A DNA stretch of 64,000 bases from Desulfamplus magnetovallimortis (GCF_900170035.1 NZ_LT828540.1:101479-165478), one strand, 5' to 3'. Positions 17,071 through 27,125 are shown, counted from the stretch's first letter. Notes: a model not told the origin generated them from the letters alone. Translations and numbers: made by a program.

Positions 17071-19677
17071 ATGCAATTTGATAAACTGACCATAAAATCA
17101 CAACAGATGATCCAGAGTGCCCAGTCCATTGCATTGAGGAAAAACAACCAGGCCATTGAGACAATCCACCTTTTGAAGGCAATGCTGGAGGACAAAGATG
17201 GTATCGCTGTATCCATAATAAGGAAAGCCGGAGCAACACTTGAGCAGATTTCAGCTCTTCTGGATAATGCTATTAATAAGCTTGTTCAGGTGACAGGAGC
17301 CGGAGAGATTTATCTTTCAACATCATTGAAAAAAGTTATTGACAGAGCTTTTATTGAAGCTGACAAGATGAAGGATCAATATGTAAGCCTTGAACATCTG
17401 CTTCTGGCAATGCTTCATGTTCCTGGGATTCATCAGGATATACTTAAACAAAGTGGTGTATCCCTTGATATTGTGCTTACAGTTCTCAAGGAAATCCGAG
17501 GTAACCAGACCATCACTGACCAGAATCCTGAAGAGACATACCAGGCCCTTGAAAAATACGGTCGAAACCTTACAGAACTTGCAAGAACCGGAAAGCTTGA
17601 TCCTGTAATTGGAAGGGACGAGGAGATAAGGCGTATTGTTCAGGTTCTATCAAGACGCAGAAAGAACAACCCTGTACTTATTGGAGAACCAGGAGTTGGC
17701 AAGACAGCAATTGTTGAGGGGCTTGCCCAGAGAATAGTGGCAGGAGATGTATCTGAAAGCCTTAAAAATCGTAAAGTGATTGAACTGAACATGGGCGCAC
17801 TTGTAGCAGGAGCAAAGTATCGGGGGGAGTTTGAAGAGCGCCTAAAGGCAGTTTTAAAGGAGGTAGAAGCTTCCCAGGGCGAGATAGTTCTATTTATTGA
17901 TGAACTTCATACAGTGGTTGGTGCCGGTGCCGCAGAAGGGTCAATGGATGCTTCAAACATGCTTAAGCCTGCCCTTGCAAGGGGTACTTTAAGGTGCGTT
18001 GGAGCAACAACCCTTGACGAGTACCGCAAATATATTGAAAAAGATGCTGCCCTTGAGCGCCGTTTTCAGCCTGTATATGCTTCAGAACCCTCTGTGGAGG
18101 ATACTATATCAATATTGAGGGGGCTTAAGGAGAAATATGAGGTTCATCACGGAGTGAGGATTAAGGATTCAGCCATTGTTGCTGCAGCAGCCCTTTCAAA
18201 TCGCTATATTGCCGATCGCTTTTTGCCTGACAAGGCAATTGATCTTGTCGATGAATCTGCTTCTCGCTTGAGAATTGAGATCGACAGCATGCCACTTGTG
18301 ATTGATGAGGTGCAAAGAAGGATTACCCAGGCCGAAATTGAGAGACAGGCACTGAAAAAAGAGAAAGATCCTGCATCAATGGAGAGGCTTCATAAGCTTG
18401 AAAAGAAACTTGCAGAGATGCATGAAGAGATTGGCCCTATGAAACTGCACTGGGACAATGAAAAACGTTTGATTCAGGAGATAAGTAGCATAAGGGAGCG
18501 CATGGATCAGGCACAGACAGAAGCTCAGATTGCAGAGAGGGAAGGGGATCTTGCAAAGGTAGCTCAGATCAAATACGGCACCATTCAAGGATATCAGCGG
18601 GAACTTAACGAGAAAAAAAGCGAGCTTGACAAGGTACAATCTGAACGCAGAATGCTAAAAGAGGATGTTGAAGAGTCAGACATTGCTGATGTTGTCTCTT
18701 CCTGGACAGGCATTCCTGTTTCAAGGATGCTCAAAGGCGAGCAGGAGAAACTGATTCAGATGGAATCACATATCAGGAAGAGGGTGATTGGACAGACAAA
18801 GGCCATTGACGCTGTTTCCAATGCTGTCAGGCGTGCACGTTCAGGTTTGCAGTCTGCTGATCGTCCCATTGGAACATTTATTTTCATGGGACCGACTGGT
18901 GTTGGAAAAACCGAGCTTGCCAAGGCGCTTGCTGAGTTTATCTTTGACAGTGAACAGGCAATGGTAAGAATTGACATGTCAGAGTATATGGAAAAGCACT
19001 CTGTTGCCCGTCTTATTGGTGCGCCTCCAGGATATGTTGGCTATGAAGAGGGTGGTGCTCTTACCGAAGCTGTGAGAAGACGTCCCTATGCTGTTCTTCT
19101 TTTTGACGAAATTGAAAAAGCCCACCCTGATGTATTTAATATTCTGCTTCAGGTGTTAGATGATGGCAGAATGACCGATGGACATGGAAGAACTGTTGAT
19201 TTTACAAACACCATAATCATAATGACATCCAATGTAGGCAGCCGTTTTATACAGGAAGCAGGAGTCTTGGGAAAAATTTCAGAGTCTTCAGATCAGGCTC
19301 TCTATGCCACAGGAATTGCTCAGGCTTTGAAAGACTCTTTTAAACCTGAGTTTCTTAACAGGATAGATGAGATAATCACCTTTGAAAATCTCTCAAGGGA
19401 AGATATAAAAGCAATCGCAATGATACAGATAAATGGATTAAACAGACGTCTTGCTTCAAAAAAGATTGAGGTGGAACTTACTGAAAGCGCCATGGATTTC
19501 ATTGTTGATAAAGGGTATGACCCTGCATTTGGTGCAAGGCCATTAAAGCGGGTTATTCAGCAGCATATGGAAAATAGACTTGCCATGACCCTTTTGAAGG
19601 GAGATGTTAAAGATGGTGAGAAGATCGTTTTTGATGTTGAGCCCGAAGGGAACAGTCTGGTAACAATGAGGCTATAA
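17071..19677 (+). CDS. clpB: ClpB disaggregase chaperone
   Basis: 868 residues, the usual full length. An AAA+ hexamer that, with DnaK, extracts polypeptides from aggregates. Order of parts: N-domain ([17 protein letters not shown]), first AAA+ module with GEPGVGKT near residue 206 and VLFIDELHT, a coiled-coil middle domain about residues 410-530 that separates ClpB from ClpA/ClpC, and a second AAA+ module with GPTGVGKT near 607, the pore loop GYVGYEEGG and [13 protein letters not shown]. It stands alone after a transposon graveyard. Nothing unusual was seen in the protein. Confidence 0.97.
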   Translation: MQFDKLTIKSQQMIQSAQSIALRKNNQAIETIHLLKAMLEDKDGIAVSIIRKAGATLEQISALLDNAINKLVQVTGAGEIYLSTSLKKVIDRAFIEADKMKDQYVSLEHLLLAMLHVPGIHQDILKQSGVSLDIVLTVLKEIRGNQTITDQNPEETYQALEKYGRNLTELARTGKLDPVIGRDEEIRRIVQVLSRRRKNNPVLIGEPGVGKTAIVEGLAQRIVAGDVSESLKNRKVIELNMGALVAGAKYRGEFEERLKAVLKEVEASQGEIVLFIDELHTVVGAGAAEGSMDASNMLKPALARGTLRCVGATTLDEYRKYIEKDAALERRFQPVYASEPSVEDTISILRGLKEKYEVHHGVRIKDSAIVAAAALSNRYIADRFLPDKAIDLVDESASRLRIEIDSMPLVIDEVQRRITQAEIERQALKKEKDPASMERLHKLEKKLAEMHEEIGPMKLHWDNEKRLIQEISSIRERMDQAQTEAQIAEREGDLAKVAQIKYGTIQGYQRELNEKKSELDKVQSERRMLKEDVEESDIADVVSSWTGIPVSRMLKGEQEKLIQMESHIRKRVIGQTKAIDAVSNAVRRARSGLQSADRPIGTFIFMGPTGVGKTELAKALAEFIFDSEQAMVRIDMSEYMEKHSVARLIGAPPGYVGYEEGGALTEAVRRRPYAVLLFDEIEKAHPDVFNILLQVLDDGRMTDGHGRTVDFTNTIIIMTSNVGSRFIQEAGVLGKISESSDQALYATGIAQALKDSFKPEFLNRIDEIITFENLSREDIKAIAMIQINGLNRRLASKKIEVELTESAMDFIVDKGYDPAFGARPLKRVIQQHMENRLAMTLLKGDVKDGEKIVFDVEPEGNSLVTMRL

Positions 19678-20149
19678 AACGGCATTATTATAGACTTCCA
19701 GAAAAATATTTTTCCATCTCTACTTTGAAGGGCAACCACATAGGGTTGCCCCTACGTTGTGCTTGCAAATTTAATTATCTGGAAAACTATATAAGCTATG
19801 TTTTCCTGCCTTGATGTGAATATAACGTCTTATACTGTTCCAGATAATTAGAGCCTGTTTAAATATTACTGGCTCTTAACCTTTAATCCCGGGTATCATG
19901 CTTCAGACCAAACATGATCTTGCAACAAAAATATGCACAAACAGTTAAGTCACCTTTATTCAATAAGTATCGAAAAGACCATCAAGGTGTCGCTTTTGAG
20001 AAGGCAAATTCAGGCATTGAGACAGTTTGCTGGCAATAATACTGAATTTGCTGAAATTATGCGTGGTCTTGCACTGCTTTAATGAAAAACGGGAGAATTA
20101 TTTTATTTATAGATGCTTCTAAATTACATTATTCTGACTCTGCTAACTA
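19678..20149. other. Intergenic region with two hairpin repeats and a doubtful small ORF
   Basis: GGGCAACC/GGTTGCCC (19730-19751) forms a tight hairpin of a kind widespread in bacterial genomes. AATTATCTGGAA (19773-19784) is mirrored by TTCCAGATAATT (19838-19849), bounding a 77-bp unit that also appears in diverged form near 38850. A 49-codon frame from ATG 19933 to TAA 20082 (begins MHKQLSHLYS) has no ribosome site or recognisable family and may be a transposase scrap. Confidence 0.5.
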
Positions 20150-20905
20150 CTATCTTTCAAAGTGAACAAAATCAATAAGAAAAACCGCTCCCATAAGCAT
20201 CGCCTTTTGGCTTATGTCAGCATCATGTGGAAATTCAACTCCGAAATCATCAGCTTTACTGAAAGTTTCCTTAAAAAAGCCGCTCCATTTCTTTGTGATT
20301 TTTCCAACCTCCATTCCGTTTTTAATGATTTTAAATGTCCAGGGATGGAGAATAGGGCCAAAAAGCCTAAAGATTTCTCTTTCAAGAGCATTGTAGATAA
20401 TATATTCCCTTCTTAATATTCCGAATTGCCGCCTGATGGTTCCAAGCAGTTCTCCATTGGAATTGAAAACATCGAGTTCGTGGAAAAAAAAACGGAAAGG
20501 TCTTTCAAGGCTTAGGGCAAGAGAGCCATCACGATTAAAAACTTCAAGTATAAATGGCCGCCAGTTTCCCATAAACAGTCTTGATAAAATTGCACTTATG
20601 GCAGTACTCGTTTCAACAGCTTCAAAAAGGTTGAAATTTACAGTGTAACGGTTACGGTTCTCAATCCCTAACCACACTTCTGATTTTTCCATATGTTGCT
20701 GAATAAACAATTTGCGGCTATCTTTTAGCCCTGCCAGTTCATGACCCTGGTTTGTATTACCCATAAGAGCCTGTCTTTCTAACTCTTTCGTTTTTCTTGC
20801 AATAAATTTTGAGACTATTATTCCACATTCTGGGCATTCAAAAAAATTTTCTTCCCCTGTGAAATTACATTTGGGACATTTATTGGTTGATTGTAAACTC
20901 TCCAT
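20150..20905 (-). CDS. Phospholipid scramblase-like (LURP-one-related) protein with zinc ribbon
   Basis: 251 residues. The first 35 hold two cysteine pairs, CPKC and CPEC, forming a zinc ribbon. The rest fits the scramblase-like beta-barrel fold: FILEVFNRDGSLALSLERPF, LGTIRRQFGI and the terminal KKWSGFFKETFSKADDFGVEFP, which is the most characteristic segment of the family. Bacterial members are poorly characterised and scramblase activity should not be assumed. AGAGGA precedes ATG 20905. No operon partner is evident; the next gene upstream on this strand (cmoA) is 131 bases away. Confidence 0.8.
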   Translation of the reverse strand: MESLQSTNKCPKCNFTGEENFFECPECGIIVSKFIARKTKELERQALMGNTNQGHELAGLKDSRKLFIQQHMEKSEVWLGIENRNRYTVNFNLFEAVETSTAISAILSRLFMGNWRPFILEVFNRDGSLALSLERPFRFFFHELDVFNSNGELLGTIRRQFGILRREYIIYNALEREIFRLFGPILHPWTFKIIKNGMEVGKITKKWSGFFKETFSKADDFGVEFPHDADISQKAMLMGAVFLIDFVHFER

Positions 20906-21036
20906 CTTGATAATCCTCTATTGCTGGGCAAAATGGTTTTATGTTAGATCAATTGGATTATTAGATTCTTATCTCTAATTTTTAGCTGGGATGCAGCTAT
21001 TTACATACAGTTAAACCTTGAAAGAGGATTAAGTGA

Positions 21037-21927
21037 CTATCTAATTGCTATAAATGAGACAAAATTAAACCATTTTAGCCAAATATCTATTTTTTTGAAT
21101 CCTGCCCGTCCAAGGCGTTCCATATGGGATTTTGTTGTTTCAGGAATCAGTATATTTTCAAGAGCCTCTCTTTTCCTGCTTATTTCAAGTTCTGAATATC
21201 CGTTATCCAGCTTGAAATTCTTGTAAAAATCCTGCTGAAGCCCGCAAATATCTCTATCTTCATGGGATATTTTTTCCGATAAAATAAGAATCCCGCCAGG
21301 AACCATGCCATCATGAATTCCCTTTATGAATTGATCTCTTTTGGAAAGCTTTATGAACTGCATGGTGAGGTTGACGATAACAGCAGATGCCCTGGAAATG
21401 ACAATATCTTCTGCAAGAGAACATACCAGACATATTTTATTGTCGCTTTTCTTATTGCTATATCCGCCTTTATGAAGTCTGTTTTTGTATTTTGCAATCA
21501 TGGGAAAAGAGCTGTCAACGGCAATCATTGTGAATGGGTGGCTATTTTGCATTGAAGGACGTGGATAAAGACCATTATTAATGCCGGAAAAGAAGTTCAT
21601 CATCATTATCCCAAGATTGCCATGGGAGCAGCCAAGATCATACATAAAAGTACCTGGCTTGTAAAATCTTTGTGCCATCTGGCACTGACGCTGAATACTT
21701 TCCATATACAGGGGAACAGATCTTTTAATCATGTCATCAAATACTGCTGTTACCTCCTCATTGAATGCAAAGGGTGAAACCGGAGCCAGGTTATTTGCAA
21801 ATATTGTATCTTTCCCAGAAGGGAAATCACTTTCCGCAGCTTTATTCTCGTCAGAAGCAGAATAAAATTGGGATTTAGTAATATTTGAAGGTGAAAAATT
21901 TTTATGATTTGTCATTTTATTTGCCAT
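21037..21927 (-). CDS. cmoA: Carboxy-S-adenosyl-L-methionine synthase
   Basis: 296 residues from ATG 21927 (a TTG one codon earlier is also in frame). CmoA converts SAM and prephenate to carboxy-SAM, used by CmoB to modify wobble uridine 34 of tRNAs. Family-specific stretches are FAFNEEVTAVFDDMIKRSVP, YDLGCSHGNLG, VNLTMQFIKLSKRDQFIKGI and YSELEISRKREALENILIPE. It is about 50 residues longer than E. coli CmoA because of a polar N-terminal extension and two short insertions near residues 115 and 140. It lies 12-15 bases downstream of tcdA, so both are probably co-transcribed; CmoB is not in the window. Confidence 0.92.
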   Translation of the reverse strand: MANKMTNHKNFSPSNITKSQFYSASDENKAAESDFPSGKDTIFANNLAPVSPFAFNEEVTAVFDDMIKRSVPLYMESIQRQCQMAQRFYKPGTFMYDLGCSHGNLGIMMMNFFSGINNGLYPRPSMQNSHPFTMIAVDSSFPMIAKYKNRLHKGGYSNKKSDNKICLVCSLAEDIVISRASAVIVNLTMQFIKLSKRDQFIKGIHDGMVPGGILILSEKISHEDRDICGLQQDFYKNFKLDNGYSELEISRKREALENILIPETTKSHMERLGRAGFKKIDIWLKWFNFVSFIAIR

Positions 21928-21942
21928 CAAAATTATTTGCCG

Positions 21943-22860
21943 TCAGATCATGTCACCAAGAATAATTTTCAGTGCTTCAAGGGCTGCAATATAACCAAAA
22001 ATTCCGCTTATCATAGAGAGGCTTCCCATGGGATTTCTCTGTCTGCCGCTTTTAAGGAAATTCTCTTCAAGGGATTGGGAGACACTTTCCCTTGAAGCAA
22101 TTTCTGTGGAATAGACACAGTGTATTCCCGACTCAATTCCTCTTCGTTTTAATCTTTTTCTCACGGATCTTGCAAGTGGACATCCCATTGTTTCAGAAAT
22201 ATCTCCGGTCTTTATGGCTCCAGGATCCTTACGTCGTGCAGCACCCATGCTTGAAACAACCGGAATCTCTCTTTTTACCATCTCAAATAGAATCGAAACT
22301 TTGGGATTAAGACTGTCTATTGCATCTATGACAACATGGCTGGGATGTGAAGGTTGTAAAGATTGGCAAGGGGGTGATGGTTTTTTGCAATTGCCATGAT
22401 TGCCCGGGATATTATTGCCTGTGATATGAGGGGCTCTGCTATGATTACATTGGATATGATTGTCTTGGATACGATTGTGTGCAAGATGATTAGATGAATC
22501 GCGATTACAGGAGACATTACTGAATACCAGATCAAAGGTCTCCTCATGGCAAAGGGTGTTGAATATTTCAACCTTGATGTCGGGGTTGATCTGCTTCAGA
22601 CGGTCAAAGGCGGCATCGGTTTTTTTGCGACCTATATTATTTTCAACAGCAAGAAGTTGACGGTTGAAATTACTTGTGCTGATTTCATCAAAGTCAACAA
22701 TTCTAATGGTTCCTATGCCGCTTCTTGCAAGTGCTTCAATGGCGTGTGAACCTACTGCTCCAAGTCCTATGACTGTGACAGATGAATTCTCAAGTCTATC
22801 CATGGCAGAAGCGCCGAGCATAAGCTCTGTGCGTTTAAATTTATCTCTATTGAATGGCAT
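21943..22860 (-). CDS. tcdA: tRNA threonylcarbamoyladenosine dehydratase
   Basis: 305 residues. An E1-like enzyme that cyclises t6A37 of tRNA to ct6A. Visible: RTELMLGASAMDRLENSSV, the nucleotide loop GLGAVGSHA, IVDFDEISTSNFNRQL, DAIDSLNPKVSI and SSMGAARRKDPGAIKTGDIS, all typical of TcdA/CsdL. Residues about 117-170 are a low-complexity insertion rich in Asn, His and Ile encoded by degenerate 15-21-bp repeats; the core motifs resume in frame afterwards. No strong ribosome site. It probably shares a transcript with cmoA, a second tRNA-modification gene, and tsaD at 27126 supplies the t6A substrate. Confidence 0.92.
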   Translation of the reverse strand: MPFNRDKFKRTELMLGASAMDRLENSSVTVIGLGAVGSHAIEALARSGIGTIRIVDFDEISTSNFNRQLLAVENNIGRKKTDAAFDRLKQINPDIKVEIFNTLCHEETFDLVFSNVSCNRDSSNHLAHNRIQDNHIQCNHSRAPHITGNNIPGNHGNCKKPSPPCQSLQPSHPSHVVIDAIDSLNPKVSILFEMVKREIPVVSSMGAARRKDPGAIKTGDISETMGCPLARSVRKRLKRRGIESGIHCVYSTEIASRESVSQSLEENFLKSGRQRNPMGSLSMISGIFGYIAALEALKIILGDMI

Positions 22861-23161
22861 ATCTGAAAGTTAGGGTTACAAAATAAAAATTCCATTTTAT
22901 CTCCTGCAAAAGCAGATAGTTATGGAAAAATCCGCCTAAAAAGTGCTTATGAAAGAATCCACCTAAAAAGTGCTTATGAAAGAATCCACCTAAACGGGCA
23001 TGATTGATTACGTATTAATCATCCCCAAATACAAAAATGATAGTCATTTTCACGGTAAACGGGCATGATTGATTACGTATCAATCACCCCCAAATATAAA
23101 AATGATAGTCATTTTCACGGTAAAGTACTTATGAAAAATTCCGACCAGAAGAGTAGTCAAT
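22861..23161. other. Repeat-filled spacer between crcB and tcdA
   Basis: A 27-bp unit containing AATCCACCTAAAAAGTGC is repeated about 2.4 times at 22929-22994, followed by two head-to-tail type A REP-like repeats (22991-23059 and 23056-23124). No gene and no clear terminator were seen. Confidence 0.65.
22991..23124 (+). repeat. Two tandem REP-like repeats, type A
   Basis: Each unit has the palindrome TGATTGATTACGTATCAATC (slightly varied), then CCCCAAATA, then the hairpin AAAATGATAGTCATTTT, and ends CACGGTAAA. The edge TAAACGGGCATGA is shared with other copies. Confidence 0.82.
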
Positions 23162-23545
23162 TTATTTCCAAAAAAAATTGACCATATATCTGCCTGTAAG
23201 TACTGCAAAAAGCCCGAGACAAAGGTGTGTTGTCACATTCAGTATGGCAAAATCAAGTTTTCGGTCATTTAAAAGCTGCACAGTTTCATTCCCGAATGTT
23301 GAAAATGTGGTAAAAGCTCCAAGCACTCCCATAAAAACAAGAAGCCTCAATTCAGGAGAAAATATATTTTTGAGTTCATCCCACCTTGAGAGCACCCCTA
23401 TAATGATGCAGCCTGTTACATTGACAGCAAGTGTGCCAACAGGGAAGCCCCAGGAATATGTTGATTTATGGATATAACTGTTCAGGGCATATCTGAGAAC
23501 TGCACCGGTAAAGCCACCTATTCCCACCAGCAGAATTTTTACCAT
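23162..23545 (-). CDS. crcB: Fluoride ion channel CrcB (Fluc)
   Basis: 127 residues with four hydrophobic segments. Conserved parts are GIGGFTGAVLRY at the start, GTLAVNVTGC in the second segment and GVLGAFTTFSTF with the fluoride-coordinating phenylalanines. Homodimers export fluoride through the inner membrane. AAGGA precedes ATG 23545. It lies behind the terminator of the initiator tRNA gene; no fluoride riboswitch is recognisable in the 40-base leader. Confidence 0.94.
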   Translation of the reverse strand: MVKILLVGIGGFTGAVLRYALNSYIHKSTYSWGFPVGTLAVNVTGCIIIGVLSRWDELKNIFSPELRLLVFMGVLGAFTTFSTFGNETVQLLNDRKLDFAILNVTTHLCLGLFAVLTGRYMVNFFWK

Positions 23546-23584
23546 GTGAAATATCCTTCTTTAAGAACAGTTCATAAACTAAAA

Positions 23585-23614
23585 AAGGGGATTGGCACTT
23601 TGCCAAACCCCCTT
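23585..23614 (-). terminator. Intrinsic terminator of the initiator tRNA gene
   Basis: On the minus strand GGGGTTTGGCA pairs with TGCCAATCCCC around a 3-base loop and is followed by six T. It sits 16 bases after the tRNA 3' end. Confidence 0.85.
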
Positions 23615-23630
23615 TAGTAAAATCAAATTT

Positions 23631-23707
<77 letters not shown>

Positions 23708-23811
23708 ACAACTCGGCTAATATAGGGGAAACTCTTTTTGAAGTCAAGAGGTTTTCTGAAAATTTTTTAACAACACATTTCTGATACCCCATTAATGAGT
23801 TTAATTCGTTT

Positions 23812-24417
23812 TCACCCTTTAAGGAAGGTATTCAGCTTTGCCTTAAGTTCATCATATGTCCGCGTTACATCAAATTGCGGAAACTCCTTGATCACGTTGT
23901 CAGGGGGTCGGAAGAAAAATGCATCATCAGCCTCTTTGAGCATGGCTGTATCATTATATGAATCCCCAAAAGCAACTGTTCGGTAATTAAGCCCCTTAAA
24001 TGCCCTTACAGCATGTTTTTTCTGGCTGGCCTGCCTCAGTTTATAATCTGAAATTCGTCCCGAAGGATCAATTTCAAGGCTGTGGCACAGTAGAGCCGGG
24101 TAGTTGAGTTTTTTCATCAAAGGCCTTGCAAACTCCTCAAATGTGTCTGAAAGGATAATGATCTGAGAACGTTCCCTTATCCAGTTGAGAGTTTCAAATG
24201 CCCCTTCAAGTGGCTCCATTGTTTCAATGACCTCTGTAATATCCTTAAGCTTAAGGCCATGCTGATCCAGCACAGAGAGGCGTTTAGTCATAAGTACATC
24301 ATAGTCACTGATCTCTCTTGTGGTGAGTTTTAGTTCATCAATACCTGTTTTTTTCGCAACATTAATCCAGATTTCAGGTACCCATACACCTTCAAGATCA
24401 CAACAAATAAGATTCAT
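23812..24417 (-). CDS. thrH: ThrH: phosphoserine phosphatase / homoserine phosphotransferase
   Basis: 201 residues, HAD superfamily. The nucleophile motif is CCDLEGVWVPEIW, characteristic of ThrH; later motifs are ILSDTFEEF and AFGDSYNDTAML. The family can dephosphorylate phosphoserine and transfer the phosphate to homoserine, giving phosphohomoserine for threonine synthesis. It follows hom by 3 bases, with the ribosome site GAGGAAG lying in the end of hom, so the two are translationally close and together bypass a separate homoserine kinase (inference from context). Confidence 0.93.
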   Translation of the reverse strand: MNLICCDLEGVWVPEIWINVAKKTGIDELKLTTREISDYDVLMTKRLSVLDQHGLKLKDITEVIETMEPLEGAFETLNWIRERSQIIILSDTFEEFARPLMKKLNYPALLCHSLEIDPSGRISDYKLRQASQKKHAVRAFKGLNYRTVAFGDSYNDTAMLKEADDAFFFRPPDNVIKEFPQFDVTRTYDELKAKLNTFLKG

Positions 24418-24420
24418 TTT

Positions 24421-25731
24421 TTATTCTTCCTCAATTCTGATGACAACTGGTTTCTCGGGTATTGCGTCAAGGGAGGCAATTTCCGCTAAGGATTTCTGTA
24501 TCTCTTTTTCCATGGCCTTGTGGGTGATCATTACCACCGGTACTGTACCGTTGGTTCTCCTGCCTTTCTGATGAACAGATTTTATGCTTATGCCCTGATC
24601 TCCCAGAATACCAGATATTTTTGACAGCACACCCGGGTGATCAGAAGCTTCAAGCCTTATGTAGTAACATGTACTGGTCTCCGTGAATGGCATAATCGGA
24701 ATCTTTTTGATATTTTTTTGAGGGCTGCCAAGGATCGGCATCCGTTTTTTGCTTCCGGTCATTATATTTCTGGCAATGTCGGCAATATCGCTTACAACTG
24801 CGCTTGCAGTTGGCATCATGCCGGCACCGGCTCCGTAAAGCATTGTCCTACCTGTGGCATCACCATCAATTGTAACAGCATTCATGGAGCCGTTGACATG
24901 TGCAAGAGGGTGGCTTTCCGGTATCATGGTAGGATGTACCCTTGCTTCCACTGAATCTGAATGGTTTTTGCTTATGGCAAGCAGTTTGATGCTGTATCCA
25001 AACTCACGGGCATTCTGTATATCCATAGGCGTGATGCTGCTGATACCTTCAACATATATGTCATCAAGGTTTATCTCCATACCATAGGCAAGGGATGTAA
25101 GAATTGCCAGTTTGTGGGCAGAGTCATGGCCCTCAATATCAAGAAAAGGATCAGCTTCAGCATATCCTTTTTCCTGGGCCTCCTTTAGTGCTTCATCAAA
25201 AGGGCATCCTTCGCTGGTTATCTTGGTAAGAATATAGTTGCACGTACCATTTAGGATCCCTGTCATGGAGTCAATCCGGTTTGCAACAAGGGACTCTCTT
25301 ATGCTTTTTATTACGGGCATACAGCCGCCAACACTTGCTTCAAAGGCAAAATCAAGCTCTTTTTCCCTTGCTGTCTGCACAATAATATTTCCAAAGGATG
25401 CAATAAGAGCCTTGTTGGCAGTGACAACGTGCTTTCCATTTTCAAGGGCCTTTAGTGTAAAGTCCTTGGCAACCTTTGTGCCGCCTATAAGCTCCACTAT
25501 AATGTTGATATCCGGATCATTGATAACTGTTCCTGCATCTGATATAAATACACCTTCCGGAAATGAAATACCCCTGTCTGTTGTTGTGTCAAGATCCGCA
25601 ACATATTTCAGGTTGACAGGTACTCCAATCCTTGACTCAAGCAACTCTGCCTTTTCCATCAAAAGCTTTGCCACTCCCGTTCCAACGACACCACATCCCA
25701 ATATGCCGATATTGATCTTTTTTGTTTTCAT
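24421..25731 (-). CDS. hom: Homoserine dehydrogenase with ACT domain
   Basis: 436 residues, the normal length for the monofunctional enzyme. It reduces aspartate semialdehyde to homoserine. Seen: the Rossmann start GILGCGVVGTGVAKLL, NGTCNYILTKI, the substrate region YAEADPFLDIEGHDSAHKLAIL, and a C-terminal ACT domain (YYIRLEASDHPGVLSKISGI), which usually mediates threonine feedback inhibition. GGAG precedes ATG 25731. First gene of a hom-thrH unit. Confidence 0.96.
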   Translation of the reverse strand: MKTKKINIGILGCGVVGTGVAKLLMEKAELLESRIGVPVNLKYVADLDTTTDRGISFPEGVFISDAGTVINDPDINIIVELIGGTKVAKDFTLKALENGKHVVTANKALIASFGNIIVQTAREKELDFAFEASVGGCMPVIKSIRESLVANRIDSMTGILNGTCNYILTKITSEGCPFDEALKEAQEKGYAEADPFLDIEGHDSAHKLAILTSLAYGMEINLDDIYVEGISSITPMDIQNAREFGYSIKLLAISKNHSDSVEARVHPTMIPESHPLAHVNGSMNAVTIDGDATGRTMLYGAGAGMMPTASAVVSDIADIARNIMTGSKKRMPILGSPQKNIKKIPIMPFTETSTCYYIRLEASDHPGVLSKISGILGDQGISIKSVHQKGRRTNGTVPVVMITHKAMEKEIQKSLAEIASLDAIPEKPVVIRIEEE

Positions 25732-25768
25732 ACATATTTCTCCGGCTTTACCTTAAAAATGCATCTGA

Positions 25769-25889
25769 TTTTTATATTTGGGGATGATTGAGACGTAACC
25801 ATGCCCTTTTAGTTTTTTCTTCTACCGTGAAAATGACTATCATTTTTATATTTGGGGGTGATTGATACGTAATCAATCATGCCTGTTTA
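25769..25889 (-). repeat. One partial and one complete type A REP-like repeat
   Basis: The complete copy (25823-25889) runs TACCGTGAAAATGACTATCA, then ATTTGGGGGTG, then the palindrome TTGATACGTAATCAATCA; the partial one lacks its first hairpin. Confidence 0.78.
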
Positions 25890-25931
25890 AACAAACAGAG
25901 TGTCTGCTTTAAATACAGTATAGCTTCGTTG

Positions 25932-25952
25932 ATGTCAAAAAGGTTTTGACAT
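25932..25952. promoter_or_regulatory. Perfect 9-bp inverted repeat upstream of purM
   Basis: ATGTCAAAA and TTTTGACAT separated by AGG. The right arm contains TTGACA at 25946, which could be a -35 box with a weak -10 (TACTCT, 17 bases on). An operator overlapping a promoter is possible, but so is a simple hairpin; no regulator can be named. Confidence 0.3.
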
Positions 25953-26055
25953 TTCAGAATAATAAGACTACTCTTTTTTACTTAAAATTTTCGATTAAAT
26001 TTAGTTTAAGTGAACGTCTTCATATATAGCTGATTTCTGAATAGAGGAGTATTTA

Positions 26056-27099
26056 ATGGTTGAAGCATTGACATATGCTGATGCAGGGGTTGATATCAAC
26101 AAGGCAAATGATCTTGTACAGAGGATCAAGCAAATTGCGAAAACAACCCCGAGAACAGGTGTTATGGGAGAGATTGGTGGCTTTGGCGGTCTCTTCTCCC
26201 TGAATTTATCTCATTACAAAAATCCTGTGCTGGTAAGCTCTACAGATGGCGTCGGTACCAAACTTAAAATTGCCTTTGCCATGGACAGACATAACACAAT
26301 TGGAATTGATCTTGTAGCCATGTGTGTTAATGACATTATAGTCCAGGGTGCAAAACCTTTGTTTTTCCTTGACTATCTGGCAATGGGTAAGCTGGATACA
26401 GATGTGGCTGCCCAGATCATTGAGGGTATTGCAAGGGGATGCAGTGAGTCCCAATGCGCCCTTATTGGTGGAGAAACCGCTGAAATGCCAGGTATCTATA
26501 ATGATGCTGAATATGACCTTTCAGGTTTTTCAGTAGGTATTGTGGATAACACAAGGATTATAGATGGCTCGGAAATCCGTAATGGACACAAGCTTATAGG
26601 ACTTGCATCAAGCGGTGTCCACAGCAATGGTTTCTCCCTTGTAAGAAAAATCTGTTTTGACAAGTGCGGCTACAATGTTGAAACTCATATCCCAGACCTT
26701 GGAAAAACCCTTGGTGAAGAGCTGATTACTCCAACACGTATCTATACACAGACAATGCTTGGTCTTATTCGGGATCTTCCCATTCACGGTATTGCACATA
26801 TCACCGGCGGCGGCATTGACGAAAACATTATTCGCATTATACCGGATGCATGTAAAGTGATAGTGGATAGGTCAAGCTGGGAGGTTCCGGCAGTTTTCAG
26901 GTTCCTTCAGGAGGCAGGCGGAGTCTCTGACCACGAAATGCACCGTACATTCAACAATGGTATAGGAATGATTGTGGTAGTTCCGGAAAACATTGCCCAG
27001 GATCTTATGGATCGTCTATCTGCCATGGAAGAAAAGGCATACCTCATAGGCGAAATTGCCTCAAGAACAGATTCTGAACCCCAGGTTGAGTGGGTGTGA
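26056..27099 (+). CDS. purM: Phosphoribosylformylglycinamidine cyclo-ligase (AIR synthetase)
   Basis: 347 residues. Fifth step of purine synthesis: ATP-dependent closure of FGAM to AIR. Typical segments are GIDLVAMCVNDIIVQGAKPL, LIGGETAEMPG, GLASSGVHSNGFSLVRK, PTRIYTQTM and HITGGGIDENI. An AGAGGAG site precedes ATG 26056. It begins a plus-strand run continuing to recB; the 26-base gap to tsaD makes co-transcription likely. Confidence 0.97.
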   Translation: MVEALTYADAGVDINKANDLVQRIKQIAKTTPRTGVMGEIGGFGGLFSLNLSHYKNPVLVSSTDGVGTKLKIAFAMDRHNTIGIDLVAMCVNDIIVQGAKPLFFLDYLAMGKLDTDVAAQIIEGIARGCSESQCALIGGETAEMPGIYNDAEYDLSGFSVGIVDNTRIIDGSEIRNGHKLIGLASSGVHSNGFSLVRKICFDKCGYNVETHIPDLGKTLGEELITPTRIYTQTMLGLIRDLPIHGIAHITGGGIDENIIRIIPDACKVIVDRSSWEVPAVFRFLQEAGGVSDHEMHRTFNNGIGMIVVVPENIAQDLMDRLSAMEEKAYLIGEIASRTDSEPQVEWV

Positions 27100-27125
27100 T
27101 AAAAAAATAAAGTTGGAGTTGTATT

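Larger units (their letters stand above)
25732..26055. other. Divergent hom-purM spacer with REP-like repeats and a hairpin
   Basis: Contains a partial type A repeat (25769-25814), a full one in reverse orientation (25823-25889), and the perfect inverted repeat ATGTCAAAA-agg-TTTTGACAT (25932-25952). Promoters for both directions must lie here. Confidence 0.6.

Noticed and set aside
19933-20082. 49-residue small protein
   Set aside because: No ribosome site, no family, and surrounded by hairpin repeats; kept only as a note in the intergenic entry.
23546-23584. Fluoride riboswitch ahead of crcB
   Set aside because: The leader to the tRNA terminator is only about 40 bases and shows no riboswitch core.
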